Source of the DNA: Thermoanaerobacteraceae bacterium
Lineage (GTDB): Bacteria; Bacillota; JADQBR01
Direction: 5' to 3'
Assembly (NCBI GenBank): GCA_017656305.1
Contig: JACDOG010000007.1
Span: forward strand, 58,811-122,810
DNA length: 64,000 nt
Part shown: positions 53,457-62,392 of the stretch, in pieces
Layout of the letters: every line of letters starts with the position of its first letter
Numbering within the stretch: the stretch's first letter is position 1
Position numbers and translations under genes: made by a program
The notes under the pieces: model-generated
Databases searched by the model: none
What the model saw: only the letters and a program-made list of their open reading frames with translations
What the model was told of the DNA's origin: nothing

Positions 53457-54620
53457 TTAGAATCTGGTTATTTTGAAAGGTTCGGGGTTGACAGCAAGTT
53501 TTTGGCCGGTGATCAGCTGCAACACCAGTTTGCCGGTGATGGGAGCCAGTGCGATGCCGTCGCCTTCGTGCCCGGCAGCAATGAACATGCCTTCCACCTC
53601 CGGCGCCCAGTCCAAAATAGGAATGCCGTCAGGGGTGTACGGTCTCAATCCTGCAAACGTGCGAATCAGGTTTATCCTTTCCAGAACAGGTACTATCCGC
53701 ACTGCATTGCGGGCCACCGCTTCTATTCCTTCAGGAGTATTGCCGGTGTCATAACCCACAAATTCCCGGGTGGCCCCGATGATAAAGTTCCCGCTTTCCG
53801 TTTGCCCCAAGGACAGTCCCACTCCCAATCGGCTAAACAGGTCCTCTCCCTGTGCCACCAAATCCGGGTTATATTTTGCTGCAATGTATTTGGCACTTAG
53901 TATATCTCCTCTAATCATTTTGGGCATGGCTTCGGTAATGAGCAGCTGTCCCCGGCGCGGCTTGATGGGGATTTTCAAGCCAGCCATGTCACCGATTAAC
54001 GGCGCCCATGCTCCGGCAGCGTTGATCACTAAATTAGTGGCTATCTTACCCCGACTTGTTTCCACTGCCTTTACTTTACCGTGCGCCACCTCCACCCCGG
54101 TAACTTCCGTATGCAGTAAATACTCTGCACCCAATTGTTTCGCTCGTTTCGCCAGAGCCAGCGTCATCATAATCGGATTAACCTCGGCATCATCGGGGTT
54201 GTAGGTAGCACCCAATATATGGTCAGACAGTACAGGCTGCAATTCTTTTGTTTCCTTTTTATCCAGCAGGCGAATATTCAAGCCGGACCGGCGCTGCCGG
54301 GCTACAAACCGTTCCATGGTCTCCCATTCCGCGGGGCTTTCAATTACAATCATGCCGCCTTCCTGCCTGTATTCAACCTCCTCGCCCAGTTCCTCTGCCA
54401 GTTCACGGTAAAGGTCAGCGCTCTTCAAAGCCAATTCCAAATGTATGCCCGGATTTTTCGAAGAAAGTATAATGGCCTTATCACATGCTCCCGAGGCGCC
54501 ACCGGCAATATCGCGTTTCTCCACAACTACAGGCTTGATGCCCTCTTTGGCCAAAAAATAAGCAATACTGTTACCGATAATACCACCGCCGACGATTACT
54601 GCTTCGGCTGTTCTATGCAT
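53457..54620 (-). CDS. FAD-dependent amine/amino-acid dehydrogenase subunit (DAO fold)
   Basis: 387 residues. AEAVIVGGGIIGNSIAYFLA is the FAD-binding turn (given as VIVGGGIIGNSIAYFL), KRDIAGGASGACDKA follows, and GHEGDGIALAPITG closes the fold. It resembles HcnC, OoxB and the beta subunit of dye-linked proline dehydrogenase, which oxidise glycine, opines or proline. Last of five overlapping genes. The substrate cannot be chosen. ATG chosen behind AGGGGG. Confidence 0.85.
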   Translation of the reverse strand: MHRTAEAVIVGGGIIGNSIAYFLAKEGIKPVVVEKRDIAGGASGACDKAIILSSKNPGIHLELALKSADLYRELAEELGEEVEYRQEGGMIVIESPAEWETMERFVARQRRSGLNIRLLDKKETKELQPVLSDHILGATYNPDDAEVNPIMMTLALAKRAKQLGAEYLLHTEVTGVEVAHGKVKAVETSRGKIATNLVINAAGAWAPLIGDMAGLKIPIKPRRGQLLITEAMPKMIRGDILSAKYIAAKYNPDLVAQGEDLFSRLGVGLSLGQTESGNFIIGATREFVGYDTGNTPEGIEAVARNAVRIVPVLERINLIRTFAGLRPYTPDGIPILDWAPEVEGMFIAAGHEGDGIALAPITGKLVLQLITGQKLAVNPEPFKITRF

Positions 54621-54885
54621 CGTCGCTGCCCCCTTTGACCACACCTAAAGGGACCGTGCGTACTGGTGGCCTAAATTTTGGCGGCAGTAGGTCCGCCGGG
54701 TGCTGCCCGGTCTCTCGCGCCAAAATGCCGGCAATCAACCTGCGGCACGTCCGTCCCTGGCATAACCCCATGCTCGCCCGGGTACGCCTTTTGATACCGT
54801 CCACGGTACGGGCACCGTCGGCAATGGCCTGTAAAATTTCCTCTTCAGTTATTTCCTCACAGCGGCAAATCACTTTTCTACTCAC
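54613..54885 (-). CDS. BFD-type (2Fe-2S) domain protein
   Basis: 90 residues. VICRCEEITEEEI and then GLCQGRTCR provide four cysteines of a BFD-like 2Fe-2S domain, as in the C-terminal part of HcnB/OoxA or the small subunit of proline dehydrogenase. It overlaps both neighbours by eight bases, so it is translationally coupled. GTG start within the end of the ferredoxin gene. Confidence 0.85.
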   Translation of the reverse strand: MSRKVICRCEEITEEEILQAIADGARTVDGIKRRTRASMGLCQGRTCRRLIAGILARETGQHPADLLPPKFRPPVRTVPLGVVKGGSDDA

Positions 54886-55396
54886 TTCCGCTCAGTCCTT
54901 TCATACCACGAACCTGGTCGGCTAGTTCCTTGGCAACCCGGACACCAATAACTGCCGTGTTATCAAACTTTTTGGGCTGCTTTACCGACACCACAGTTCC
55001 TTTGCCCACTGCTTCACCAAACCGGTTAACCACGGTCACGGTATCACCTTTAGCCGGCAGTGGGTAATACTCGTAGGGAAATTCCACCAAAGCCTCCCGC
55101 TCGGAATAGGTTTCATCTATTTTAAAAATAGCCAACCCCGGACAGGCGGCAATACAAACACCACACCCGGTACAGGCTTCCTCATCCAACTGCGGCAGGT
55201 TAGTAATTGGCCTGCCAACCTTAATAGCACCAAACGGGCAGGCTGCTTCACAGGGATTGCAGGGTATTTCCTGGACACACTCGATTACGGCCACGGGACC
55301 CTTGGCAATCCTTTCTTCAGACGGCCTCCCGGGACAATTCAACCGTTCTTCATCGGAGGGTGTGCCCGTGTAAAGAATCCCTTCACGACTGCTCAT
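54878..55396 (-). CDS. Two-cluster ferredoxin-like subunit
   Basis: 172 residues. Two 4Fe-4S motifs, CNPCEAACP and CTGCGVCIAACPG, with a spacer between, then a C-terminal beta-rich region with VVNRFGEAVGKGTVVS. Most HcnABC or opine oxidase sets lack this subunit, so it probably passes electrons on to ferredoxin-dependent or quinone acceptors. ATG start; it overlaps the upstream oxidoreductase gene by 14 bases. Confidence 0.85.
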   Translation of the reverse strand: MSSREGILYTGTPSDEERLNCPGRPSEERIAKGPVAVIECVQEIPCNPCEAACPFGAIKVGRPITNLPQLDEEACTGCGVCIAACPGLAIFKIDETYSEREALVEFPYEYYPLPAKGDTVTVVNRFGEAVGKGTVVSVKQPKKFDNTAVIGVRVAKELADQVRGMKGLSGSE

Positions 55397-56483
55397 ATTC
55401 CGACCACTCCTTTATCAGGCTGTCCTTAAATTGCTTGCGTTTACTGCCAAACGGACCGGTACGTAGCTGGTCCAGCCGCCGCCAGATTTCTGCTTTTTTC
55501 TCCCGGGCAGCACCGGCATCCAAATAGCCTAAGGCTTCTGCCACGGCCACCCCCGCCAGACGACCTTCTTCCAAAGCTGTGGAAGCCTCTTCCACGCCGG
55601 TCACATCCCCGGCTACGTAAAAACCCTTCACCGTTGTTTCCATATCCCGGTTGTGGACGGGAACATGGCCGCCCAACCCGGGTATATAGGTAAACTTGCA
55701 GCCGGTTATCCAGGCCAGTTCAGTTAGCGGTGTCAGGCCGACAGCCAGGCAAATTGTATCCACCTCCAAAGTTTCCTCAGTACCGGGTATGACCTGAAAC
55801 TTTTCATCAACTTTAGCGATGGTAGCTGCGGAAACCTCTTCCTCACCATGAGCTTCCACAATGGTGTATCCCAATTTCAACGGCACGCCTGCCCGGCGCA
55901 CCTTTGCTGCATGCACTCCATACCCTCCTAACTGATGAGCAGCATCAATTAAACAAGCTACCTCCGCTCCTGCCTGCAGCAACTGGTAGGAAACAATCAA
56001 ACCGACATTTCCTGTCCCCACCATTAACACTTTTTTGCCAGGCAGTACCCTGTTCACATTAATCATGGTCTGTGCAGCACCGGCACTCATGACGCCGGGC
56101 AGAGTGGACCCGGGAAAACTGAGCGTGTTTTCCGAAGCACCGGAAGCCAGCACTATCTTCTGCGCCTGGTAGGACAGCTTTTGCTGCCGGCAAACCACTT
56201 CCAGCTGCCTGTCAGGAAACAGGCCGTAGACTGTAGCGCCCAGCTTAACCTCGATTCCCAGCCGGTACGCATCAGCCAGCAGCTTTTCACCGATGCGAAA
56301 ACCCCTGATACCCGCCAGGTGTTCCCGTGAACCAAAAAATTTGTGAATTTGTTTGAACAATTGCCCTCCCGGCCTGTAGTTTTCATCAAAGACCACCGGC
56401 CGCACACCATGAGTAGCAGCTTCTACCGCCGCAGCCAATCCGGCAGGGCCGGCACCGATAACAGCCAAGTCAACTTGTTGCAT
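55383..56483 (-). CDS. FAD/NAD(P)-dependent oxidoreductase, HcnB/OoxA-like
   Basis: 366 residues. DLAVIGAGPAGLAAAVEAA binds FAD (written as VIGAGPAGLAAAVEA), MVGTGNVGLIVSYQLL binds a second nucleotide, and FYVAGDVTGVEEAS near the end closes the fold. It matches the alpha subunit of HcnB, opine oxidase and dye-linked proline dehydrogenase, without the C-terminal BFD domain, which is a separate gene here. I chose ATG (MQQVDLAVIG) behind GTGGAG. Confidence 0.88.
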   Translation of the reverse strand: MQQVDLAVIGAGPAGLAAAVEAATHGVRPVVFDENYRPGGQLFKQIHKFFGSREHLAGIRGFRIGEKLLADAYRLGIEVKLGATVYGLFPDRQLEVVCRQQKLSYQAQKIVLASGASENTLSFPGSTLPGVMSAGAAQTMINVNRVLPGKKVLMVGTGNVGLIVSYQLLQAGAEVACLIDAAHQLGGYGVHAAKVRRAGVPLKLGYTIVEAHGEEEVSAATIAKVDEKFQVIPGTEETLEVDTICLAVGLTPLTELAWITGCKFTYIPGLGGHVPVHNRDMETTVKGFYVAGDVTGVEEASTALEEGRLAGVAVAEALGYLDAGAAREKKAEIWRRLDQLRTGPFGSKRKQFKDSLIKEWSEYEQS

Positions 56484-56805
56484 TTTTCTCACTCCACTGT
56501 CCCAGACCTTTTTGTTGTTCCACCCGCATTCCTTCTTCTACTGGAGTAATACACGTGCGCACATTGGGGACGTCATTCACGGTCATCATGCAATCGGTAC
56601 ACCGCCCAATACCGCAAAACAAGCTGCGCGGTTCTTGAAATCTCTTGGTATAGCGGAAAACCCGTATCCCCGCAGCATAAAGACTGGCTGCGATCGGTTC
56701 TCCCTTTCTCGCCTTTATGGGCTTGCCATTGAAGTAAATGGTCACCCATTGTCCTTCTTCCTGCGGACCGAGGATCGGATGTTGTTTCACGCGCACCTTA
56801 CTCAA
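56470..56805 (-). CDS. (2Fe-2S)-binding protein, HcnA-like
   Basis: 111 residues. FNGKPIKARKGEPIAASLYAAGI is the opening of the Fer2-type fold (in part), and CGIGRCTDCMMTVN with a later RTC supply the cluster cysteines. First gene of the five-gene redox operon; it overlaps the next by 14 bases. TTG chosen because AAGGAG is seven bases upstream. Confidence 0.86.
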   Translation of the reverse strand: MSKVRVKQHPILGPQEEGQWVTIYFNGKPIKARKGEPIAASLYAAGIRVFRYTKRFQEPRSLFCGIGRCTDCMMTVNDVPNVRTCITPVEEGMRVEQQKGLGQWSEKNATS

Positions 56806-56995
56806 CCTCACTCTCCTTAGTGGCTAATTTCACTTTTCTAATTATATCTATTTTAACAGTTGCAACACCCTCTGGACAATAAACAAAAATACGCAACTGC
56901 GTAAAAATTTTATGCCAATTATGATAATTTATCCCCGCATTGCCGGATACCTTCATAATAACGCCTTACCCTGCTTTTTCTATTGCTGTCAAACT

Positions 56996-57024
56996 CAAAA
57001 AAAGACGCATTTACCCAATGCGCC
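56996..57024 (-). terminator. Intrinsic terminator after nth
   Basis: GGCGCAT pairs with ATGCGTC (one G-T pair) and is followed on the minus strand by seven Ts. Confidence 0.75.
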
Positions 57025-57026
57025 AA

Positions 57027-57662
57027 TCAGAAGTTATTTTGATAATATTGACAATACGCCGTTAAAACACAATCTTTGCACAAGGGTTTACGTGCCTTAC
57101 AGACTTTACGCCCGTGATTGATTAGCCAGTGATGTGCCTGTCCCCATTTCTCCCGCGGAATTACCTGCTGCAATTCCTTTTCCGTACCGAGAGTTGTCGA
57201 ACTGCTTGCTAGTCCCAGGCGATTTGCCACCCTGAACACATGGGTATCCACCGCCAGCGCCGGCTTTTGAAACGCGTTGCTTAAAATAACATTTGCCGTC
57301 TTCCGGCCTACCCCCGGTAAAGACATAAGTTCTTCCCGAGTTTGCGGCACTTGACCGTCAAATTCGGCAATAATCTTTCTCGCTGCCGCCACAATATTCC
57401 TGCTTTTATTCCGGTACAGACCGCAGCTTTGGATCCAGCGCGCTAATTCTTCCGGTGTGAGTCTGGCAATATCATGAACCGTAGGGAACTCCGCAAACAG
57501 TTTACTGGTTACCTGATTAACACGTTTATCCGTACACTGGGCTGACAGGATGGTGGCCACCAGCAGCTGAAAAGGCGTCTCAAAGTTAAGCGCAGTCCTG
57601 GCATCGGGGTATTCTCTTTCCAGCAGCTTGAGAATTTCACCACTTCGGACATCTTGACTCAT
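57027..57662 (-). CDS. nth: Endonuclease III
   Basis: 211 residues. The helix-hairpin-helix LPGVGRKTANVIL and the catalytic Lys/Asp region (ALAVDTHVFRVANRLGL) are clear; the 4Fe-4S loop is CKARKPLCKDCVLTAYC (C-x6-C-x2-C-x5-C). Removes oxidised pyrimidines from DNA. ATG start overlaps the upstream methyltransferase stop (ATGA). Confidence 0.95.
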   Translation of the reverse strand: MSQDVRSGEILKLLEREYPDARTALNFETPFQLLVATILSAQCTDKRVNQVTSKLFAEFPTVHDIARLTPEELARWIQSCGLYRNKSRNIVAAARKIIAEFDGQVPQTREELMSLPGVGRKTANVILSNAFQKPALAVDTHVFRVANRLGLASSSTTLGTEKELQQVIPREKWGQAHHWLINHGRKVCKARKPLCKDCVLTAYCQYYQNNF

Positions 57663-58378
57663 CTTTTGGTCGCCACCACAATGGTTGCCTGCGCTTCGGC
57701 ATCATGACTGCTTCCGTCAAACGAACCGTAAACCTGCCGGACTACAAAATCAGCCTCCAGCAGCAGGTTGCGCAGTTGCCCTACCAGCAAGGGGCGCAAA
57801 GTCACCGTGTTGGCAAATGTCCCTTCGGGTACCTTTAATACTGTATGAAAGTCTATTAACCTGTCCTCGCGGAAATCATAGTGCCGCTCAAAGACAATAC
57901 CGGCCTCTTTATTTTCAATGGCAGGCAGTTGTTTAACGTGAAACTTTAAGACCCAGTCATAATTGACAGTTTGAATAATGAGCTTACCCCGAGATCTCAG
58001 TTTGCCGAAAATGGCATTTAAGGCAGCGTGCATATCCTCCCTAGTCAACAGGTGTACAAAAGAGTTTCCCAAACAGAAAGCGCCATCATATTTCCCCTCA
58101 ATACCTTCTAATTCTCGCATATCACCCTGTAAAAACTCCACTCTAAAATTTTCACTGGCTTTTTCCCGCGCTCTGGCAATCATTTGCTCACTTAAATCCA
58201 CGCCGGTAACGGCATAGCCTTTTTCAGCCAGGGCCAGGGAATAACCGCCGGTACCACAGGCCACGTCCAGCAATTTTTGCGGCGGGTTGCCGAACTGACC
58301 GGCTAAGAACTCTGTAGTTTGCGCTCTGGCCGGAAAAATATAGTCGTAGTACCTGCTGAGTTGGTCGTAGAATTCCAC
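57659..58378 (-). CDS. Class I SAM-dependent methyltransferase
   Basis: 239 residues. LLDVACGTGGYSLALAEKG is motif I and VTGVDLSEQMIARAREK motif II; FCLGNSFVHL follows. No substrate domain is recognisable. GTG start behind GGGAGG. It overlaps nth by four bases, which suggests co-expression but not a shared function. Confidence 0.82.
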   Translation of the reverse strand: MEFYDQLSRYYDYIFPARAQTTEFLAGQFGNPPQKLLDVACGTGGYSLALAEKGYAVTGVDLSEQMIARAREKASENFRVEFLQGDMRELEGIEGKYDGAFCLGNSFVHLLTREDMHAALNAIFGKLRSRGKLIIQTVNYDWVLKFHVKQLPAIENKEAGIVFERHYDFREDRLIDFHTVLKVPEGTFANTVTLRPLLVGQLRNLLLEADFVVRQVYGSFDGSSHDAEAQATIVVATKR

Positions 58379-58395
58379 GAAAATTATCCTCCCAG

Positions 58396-59310
58396 CTAGA
58401 GATTTTTTGTCAGCTTGGCTGCTTTACAGGTTTCCTCATGGCGAAAGCCCTGTAAGATAATTATACCAGACAACACCAAAGCCGCACCAGCCAACTGCAT
58501 TCCCGTAATGCTTTCCTTTAAGAACAGGTAGGACAGCAGCATGGTTACGGGCAGTTCAAAGGTGCTAATGATAGCACTCCTGGTAGCACCGAGATATTTA
58601 ATACCCTGCAGCAGCAAAAAGAAAGGGATAATGGAAGTCAGCACAGCCAGCAGCGCCCCTAAAGACCAGGCAAACATACCGCTGGAAACCGCCGTCAATA
58701 TCACTCCAGGTTTAATCAAAAGCAACATGATGGTAGAGGCAAACTGGTTAACGGCGGTAACCACAAAAGAGTCGTTATTTGCCACAACCACTTCACCAAA
58801 CAGGTTGTAAAATGCGTAGGTTACACCCGAAACCAAACCCAGTAAAATACCCTTTACATGCCATGCTGAACCGATGCCGGAAAAAATCCCCATCACCATC
58901 AGTACTCCTACCAAAGTCAACGCCAGTGCCAGCACCTGGTTAAAAAGCAGGCGGTGTTTTAAAAATATTACTCCGCCCAGCGTCACAAAAACCGGATATG
59001 TATACAGAAGCACGCTGGCAAGCGAAGCATCAACATACTGCAGGGCTAAGAAAAATGCCAGGGAAGTCCCCAAAGAACCAATCGCTCCTTGAATAGCCGG
59101 CGGCAGCATGGTCTTCCAGGAAAATGACGGACGATTTGGATATATAAAATAAAAAATGCTTAAAATAAAGGATGCAGATAACGATTGCAGCACCAGCATT
59201 TGCCATGACGATAGGCCGTGGATGTAAGCAAATTTGATTATTATTGCCGCAGTAGCAAAGCAAGTGGCGGACAGCAGTACTAAAAGGGTACCCCAGAAAT
59301 TCTTGGACAT
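58396..59310 (-). CDS. EamA/DMT family transporter
   Basis: 304 residues, ten predicted membrane helices in two EamA repeats. LASVLLYTYPVFVTLGGVIFLKHR, in part, and LGATRSAIISTFELPVTMLLSYLFLKE, in part, end each repeat with the usual Glu-containing turn. Probable metabolite exporter; substrate unknown. ATG start behind GAAGGGG. Confidence 0.87.
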   Translation of the reverse strand: MSKNFWGTLLVLLSATCFATAAIIIKFAYIHGLSSWQMLVLQSLSASFILSIFYFIYPNRPSFSWKTMLPPAIQGAIGSLGTSLAFFLALQYVDASLASVLLYTYPVFVTLGGVIFLKHRLLFNQVLALALTLVGVLMVMGIFSGIGSAWHVKGILLGLVSGVTYAFYNLFGEVVVANNDSFVVTAVNQFASTIMLLLIKPGVILTAVSSGMFAWSLGALLAVLTSIIPFFLLLQGIKYLGATRSAIISTFELPVTMLLSYLFLKESITGMQLAGAALVLSGIIILQGFRHEETCKAAKLTKNL

Positions 59311-59416
59311 CTAATCCCCTTCTTTCAATAACTGATAACAATGCAAAAAAATATTGCCTCGGCTACATAATTATGGCCCATCTGCCACAAACTATTTGAT
59401 AAGAGGAGGTGACCCT

Positions 59417-59605
59417 TTGACCCAAAATCATAATACGGCTTGAACAGCCATCTCAACGTTGCCGTTGCCTGAGCTGACCGACTGTAACGCGGCGTTTGCG
59501 GAACAGCTGCCAGAACCTAGTGTTGATGAACATCGATATAATCAAGTCTCCTGTTTTAACAAAGGTCGTAGGCACACATGCTACGACCTTATTATCTTAC
59601 CTTGA
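59417..59605 (+). pseudogene. Possible small gene with an in-frame TGA
   Basis: TTG behind GAGGAGGTGA opens a frame of eight codons (MTQNHNTA), then TGA at 59441-59443, then 53 more codons in the same frame ending at 59605. The second part has an acidic, Pro-rich stretch and three cysteines. The strong ribosome site is the only positive sign. Decay is the likely explanation. It overlaps the hairpin at 59562-59590. Confidence 0.3.
59562..59590. terminator. Hairpin downstream of the PF06541-type gene
   Basis: AAGGTCGTAG pairs with CTACGACCTT across nine bases, directly after the minus-strand stop. The T tract is weak (TTTGTT). Confidence 0.5.
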
Positions 59606-60008
59606 TTATCCTCACTCTGTCTAGATAATCATGCAATTTTTCAAACAGCAATCCCGCGCCAAACCACACCGGGGCATAATCCAGCCTGATCAACCCCTTG
59701 ATGTGATATGCAGTTTTCGCAGTATAATCCCAGGGAACCCGGCCAACTAACATTTCAATTGCCCACCCTGTCACGTACTCAACTAGCCATATGCCTGCCA
59801 GCCACACCAATCCCCTGAAGTACCAGGGATAACGGCGCATGGCATCATGAATAGGTTCAAAAAAAACCGCCAGTCCGTAGATGGGAAACATCCACAAGTA
59901 ACTGTAGCCGGTCAAGTTCCAATCTCCCTTTACTAAGGAACCAAGCCCGGTCCAGATTATCTCGGTTATCCAGCCAAGCATCCCGTAAATTGCAAATCTC
60001 TGCCACAT
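59592..60008 (-). CDS. Putative ABC-transporter type IV membrane protein (PF06541-like)
   Basis: 138 residues with about four hydrophobic segments. YGMLGWITEIIWTGLG and WLVEYVTGWAIEMLVGRVPWDYT are typical of the PF06541 family, named after ABC permeases though no ATPase is known for it. WDY near the third helix is a family mark. ATG start with no strong ribosome site. Function unknown. Confidence 0.75.
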   Translation of the reverse strand: MWQRFAIYGMLGWITEIIWTGLGSLVKGDWNLTGYSYLWMFPIYGLAVFFEPIHDAMRRYPWYFRGLVWLAGIWLVEYVTGWAIEMLVGRVPWDYTAKTAYHIKGLIRLDYAPVWFGAGLLFEKLHDYLDRVRIIKVR

Positions 60009-60102
60009 AGGTTATATCTTGCCCAAGTGTAACAAAAAATATGAAATTGACGGCATAAATCCAACGACAGTTACAAACACTAAATTTGAAGGGGGTAACT
60101 TT

Positions 60103-60208
60103 ATGACTGACAAAAAGCCCGAAACACAAAAAAAGAAAACCTTACAAAATGGAAGCATGCGAAATCTGTGTAGAACCAAAAATTAAGGATAAGGAAGAAC
60201 TGGAATAA
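60103..60208 (+). pseudogene. Small CxxC protein gene with a frameshift in an A run
   Basis: ATG behind GAAGGGGG opens MTDKKPETQ, then a run of seven As (60128-60134). Frame 1 ends after 27 residues. A one-base shift in the run gives a continuous product ending KMEACEICVEPKIKDKEELE. The CEIC pair suggests metal binding. It could be a slippage-made variant, a sequencing indel or early decay. Confidence 0.4.
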
Positions 60209-60257
60209 CTGGATTGGCAAAAATAAAGGTAGTGGGGCGCCCCACCCGACTATCAGG

Positions 60258-60395
60258 TTACTTCAGCCATTTCCGCTTTTCCTTGTTGGAAGTAACCGGT
60301 GCATCTTCCCTGGTCAGCTTGTCACCACCGAACTCTTCACCAAACTGGTCCAGCCGGCCTGGTTTACTCCGGGGTTTTGCCTCTTTTTTAGCCAT
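60258..60395 (-). CDS. Small basic protein (45 residues)
   Basis: MAKKEAKPRSKPGRLDQFG at the start and SNKEKRKWLK at the end, no hydrophobic stretch. GGAGG lies seven bases before the chosen ATG; an adjacent ATG three bases upstream is also possible. It overlaps the end of the upstream EamA gene by eight bases. It shares the MAKK opening and Lys-rich makeup of the spore-type protein at 40611-40745 but is not clearly related. Confidence 0.65.
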   Translation of the reverse strand: MAKKEAKPRSKPGRLDQFGEEFGGDKLTREDAPVTSNKEKRKWLK

Positions 60396-61365
60396 CATCA
60401 GTCCTCCCAAGTTTTTTTACTGTCATCTCATTAATATAGTCTTTGCCCATCCTTACAGATTTATTATGATCCGCAGAAAAGTAAATTGTCCCCCAAACAC
60501 CAGCTATGATCAACGCTGCACCCACCGCCTGAAACCAGTAAAACTTTTCCTTAAGCACCAGTACCCCGGCCACAATGGAAATAACCGTTGTTAAATTAGC
60601 AAAAACCGCAGACTGGGATACCTGAATATGCGCCAGGCTGAAATTGAGCAAAAAAAAAGCTAAAACCGAAGACAGGATACCCAGATATAAAACCGCCATG
60701 TAAGCGCGGGTGTCACTTAGAGCCAGAAAGTACTGCTTGAAGCTCACTCCCTCTAACACTGCCTGCCCCAAGCCCAACACATTGAAAAACACCGCACCCA
60801 CCCACATCATGACAAAGGTAATTTCCAATGGTCTAAATTCCAGCGAGTTCTGTCTTGATAAAATGTTGAACACACCAGCTGCCAGCACCGCTCCCAGCAA
60901 AATAAGGACGCCCCTGATGTTACTATCTACAACTGTTGCTCCCTGCATGAATATAATCAACAGCACACCGGAAACTGATAACAAGATAAAAAACCACTGT
61001 ACCCTGATAGGATGTTCTTTAAGAAAGACTGTTCCCAGCAAAGCCGATACTACCGGCACCAGGGCAATCATCATACCTGCTTCGCTGGCAGAAGTAAGCT
61101 TTACCCCGATGTTTTCACAAGTAAAATACAAAAGCGGCTGAAATGCCGCCAGCAATAACAGCTTCCTCACCGGTTTGTTTTCGTATTCAATTCGTACAAC
61201 CCTTACCGCTCTTAACCCGGTTAATACCAGTGCCGCCGTGGCAAAGCGAAACCCCAGCAGCTGGAAGGGGGTCAACACATGTAATGCTTCCTTGGTAAAC
61301 AAGAAGGAAAAACCAAAGATTACTGACACCGCCAGGTTGGCTAAATACGGCAAGTAAGACTGCAT
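60388..61365 (-). CDS. EamA/DMT family transporter
   Basis: 325 residues with ten membrane helices in two EamA repeats. LVPVVSALLGTVFLKEHP and FANLTTVISIVAGVLVLKEKF mark the ends of the repeats. A 30-residue charged C-terminal tail follows. Probable exporter of unknown substrate. Not closely similar to the other EamA protein at 58396-59310. ATG start within a G-rich region. Confidence 0.87.
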   Translation of the reverse strand: MQSYLPYLANLAVSVIFGFSFLFTKEALHVLTPFQLLGFRFATAALVLTGLRAVRVVRIEYENKPVRKLLLLAAFQPLLYFTCENIGVKLTSASEAGMMIALVPVVSALLGTVFLKEHPIRVQWFFILLSVSGVLLIIFMQGATVVDSNIRGVLILLGAVLAAGVFNILSRQNSLEFRPLEITFVMMWVGAVFFNVLGLGQAVLEGVSFKQYFLALSDTRAYMAVLYLGILSSVLAFFLLNFSLAHIQVSQSAVFANLTTVISIVAGVLVLKEKFYWFQAVGAALIIAGVWGTIYFSADHNKSVRMGKDYINEMTVKKLGRTDDG

Positions 61366-61392
61366 CCCCCACCATCTCCCCTAATATATTTA

Positions 61393-61791
61393 TCAAGCTT
61401 GCTGTAACGCGGTCACGTAAACTTTCCTCTCCCGCGGGCCATCAAATTCACAGAAATATATTCCCTGCCATGTTCCCAGCATTAACTTGCCGTCTTTTAC
61501 CGGTACGGTAACCGAGCTGCCCATTAACGACGCTTTGATATGTGCTGCCGAATTGCCTTCCAGGTGCCGGTAGTTATCCCTCTCCGGAATCACCTTGCCC
61601 AGTTCCATCAAGATATCGGAGACTACGTCAGGATCTGCGTTCTCGTTAATGGTAATACCAGCAGTAGTATGCGGCACATAGACAACACAAGCCCCGTTTT
61701 TCAGGCCGCTGCCGGTCACAAAGTCCTGCACCTGCACCGTAATCTCCCGCATCTCTTCCTTTGCCCTTGTTCTCACTGCAAGAACCTGCAA
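61393..61791 (-). CDS. YjbQ/UPF0047 family protein
   Basis: 132 residues. VYVPHTTAGITINENADPDV holds the HTTA motif (in part), HLEGNSAAHIKASLMG the second His set, and LGTWQGIYFCEFDGPR the C-terminal motif. Some members have thiamine phosphate synthase activity in vitro; the real role is unclear. TTG start behind AGGAGG. It follows a methyltransferase gene by 13 bases. Confidence 0.9.
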   Translation of the reverse strand: MQVLAVRTRAKEEMREITVQVQDFVTGSGLKNGACVVYVPHTTAGITINENADPDVVSDILMELGKVIPERDNYRHLEGNSAAHIKASLMGSSVTVPVKDGKLMLGTWQGIYFCEFDGPRERKVYVTALQQA

Positions 61792-61804
61792 CTGGCAAAA
61801 CCTC

Positions 61805-62392
61805 CTATTCCAGGGTGCTAAATACAGCTGAAACCAGGTAATGGCCGGTGCCTACCGGCTCCGTGTCAATTACCTTGATGTCCTGTTCCTCCAGGTACCG
61901 CACAACTTCTTCCACCGCCACTCTCTCTGACACCGGCGGGCCTACTTCCGACTGTTCTTTTGCCCAGTCGATAATATATAATCTACCGGTAGACCTGGCT
62001 ATGCGCTTCAATTCCCTTACCAGGGCACTGCGGTTTTGCGGCTCAAGCTCGTGCAATACATTAACCACCAGCACACCATCCACTGCATTGTTAGGCAATG
62101 TAATGGCACTCTCACCGGATAAAACCGTTTTTACATTTGTCAGGTGCTCCTGTGCAACGCGTTCTCTGAGCAGCTCCAGCATTTCCTCGGAAATATCCAC
62201 TGCGTACACCCTGCCGTGAGGCCCTAACTGTCGAGCCAGAGGTATGGTAAAATAGCCCGGGCCACAGCCGATATCTGCAAAATATTCTCCCGGAATCGGG
62301 GACAGCTTGCGGAGCACCGCTTCAACCGGTAAGATTTTTTCCCGCCGCGGGTCCAGCAGTTTTTCTGCTTTTTTCGGGTTGAATTTGTGCAT
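61805..62392 (-). CDS. Class I SAM-dependent methyltransferase
   Basis: 195 residues. FADIGCGPGYFTIPLARQLG is motif I (in part), AVDISEEMLELLRERV motif II, and VLVVNVLHELEP an Asn-containing acidic motif. UbiE-like in pattern, but no quinone cluster is near. ATG start behind AAAGGAG. Likely co-transcribed with yjbQ. Confidence 0.82.
   Translation of the reverse strand: MHKFNPKKAEKLLDPRREKILPVEAVLRKLSPIPGEYFADIGCGPGYFTIPLARQLGPHGRVYAVDISEEMLELLRERVAQEHLTNVKTVLSGESAITLPNNAVDGVLVVNVLHELEPQNRSALVRELKRIARSTGRLYIIDWAKEQSEVGPPVSERVAVEEVVRYLEEQDIKVIDTEPVGTGHYLVSAVFSTLE

Noticed and set aside
59417..59605. In-frame TGA read as selenocysteine
   Set aside because: No SECIS-like hairpin was seen just after the TGA, no selenoprotein motif surrounds it, and no Sec machinery is in the window.
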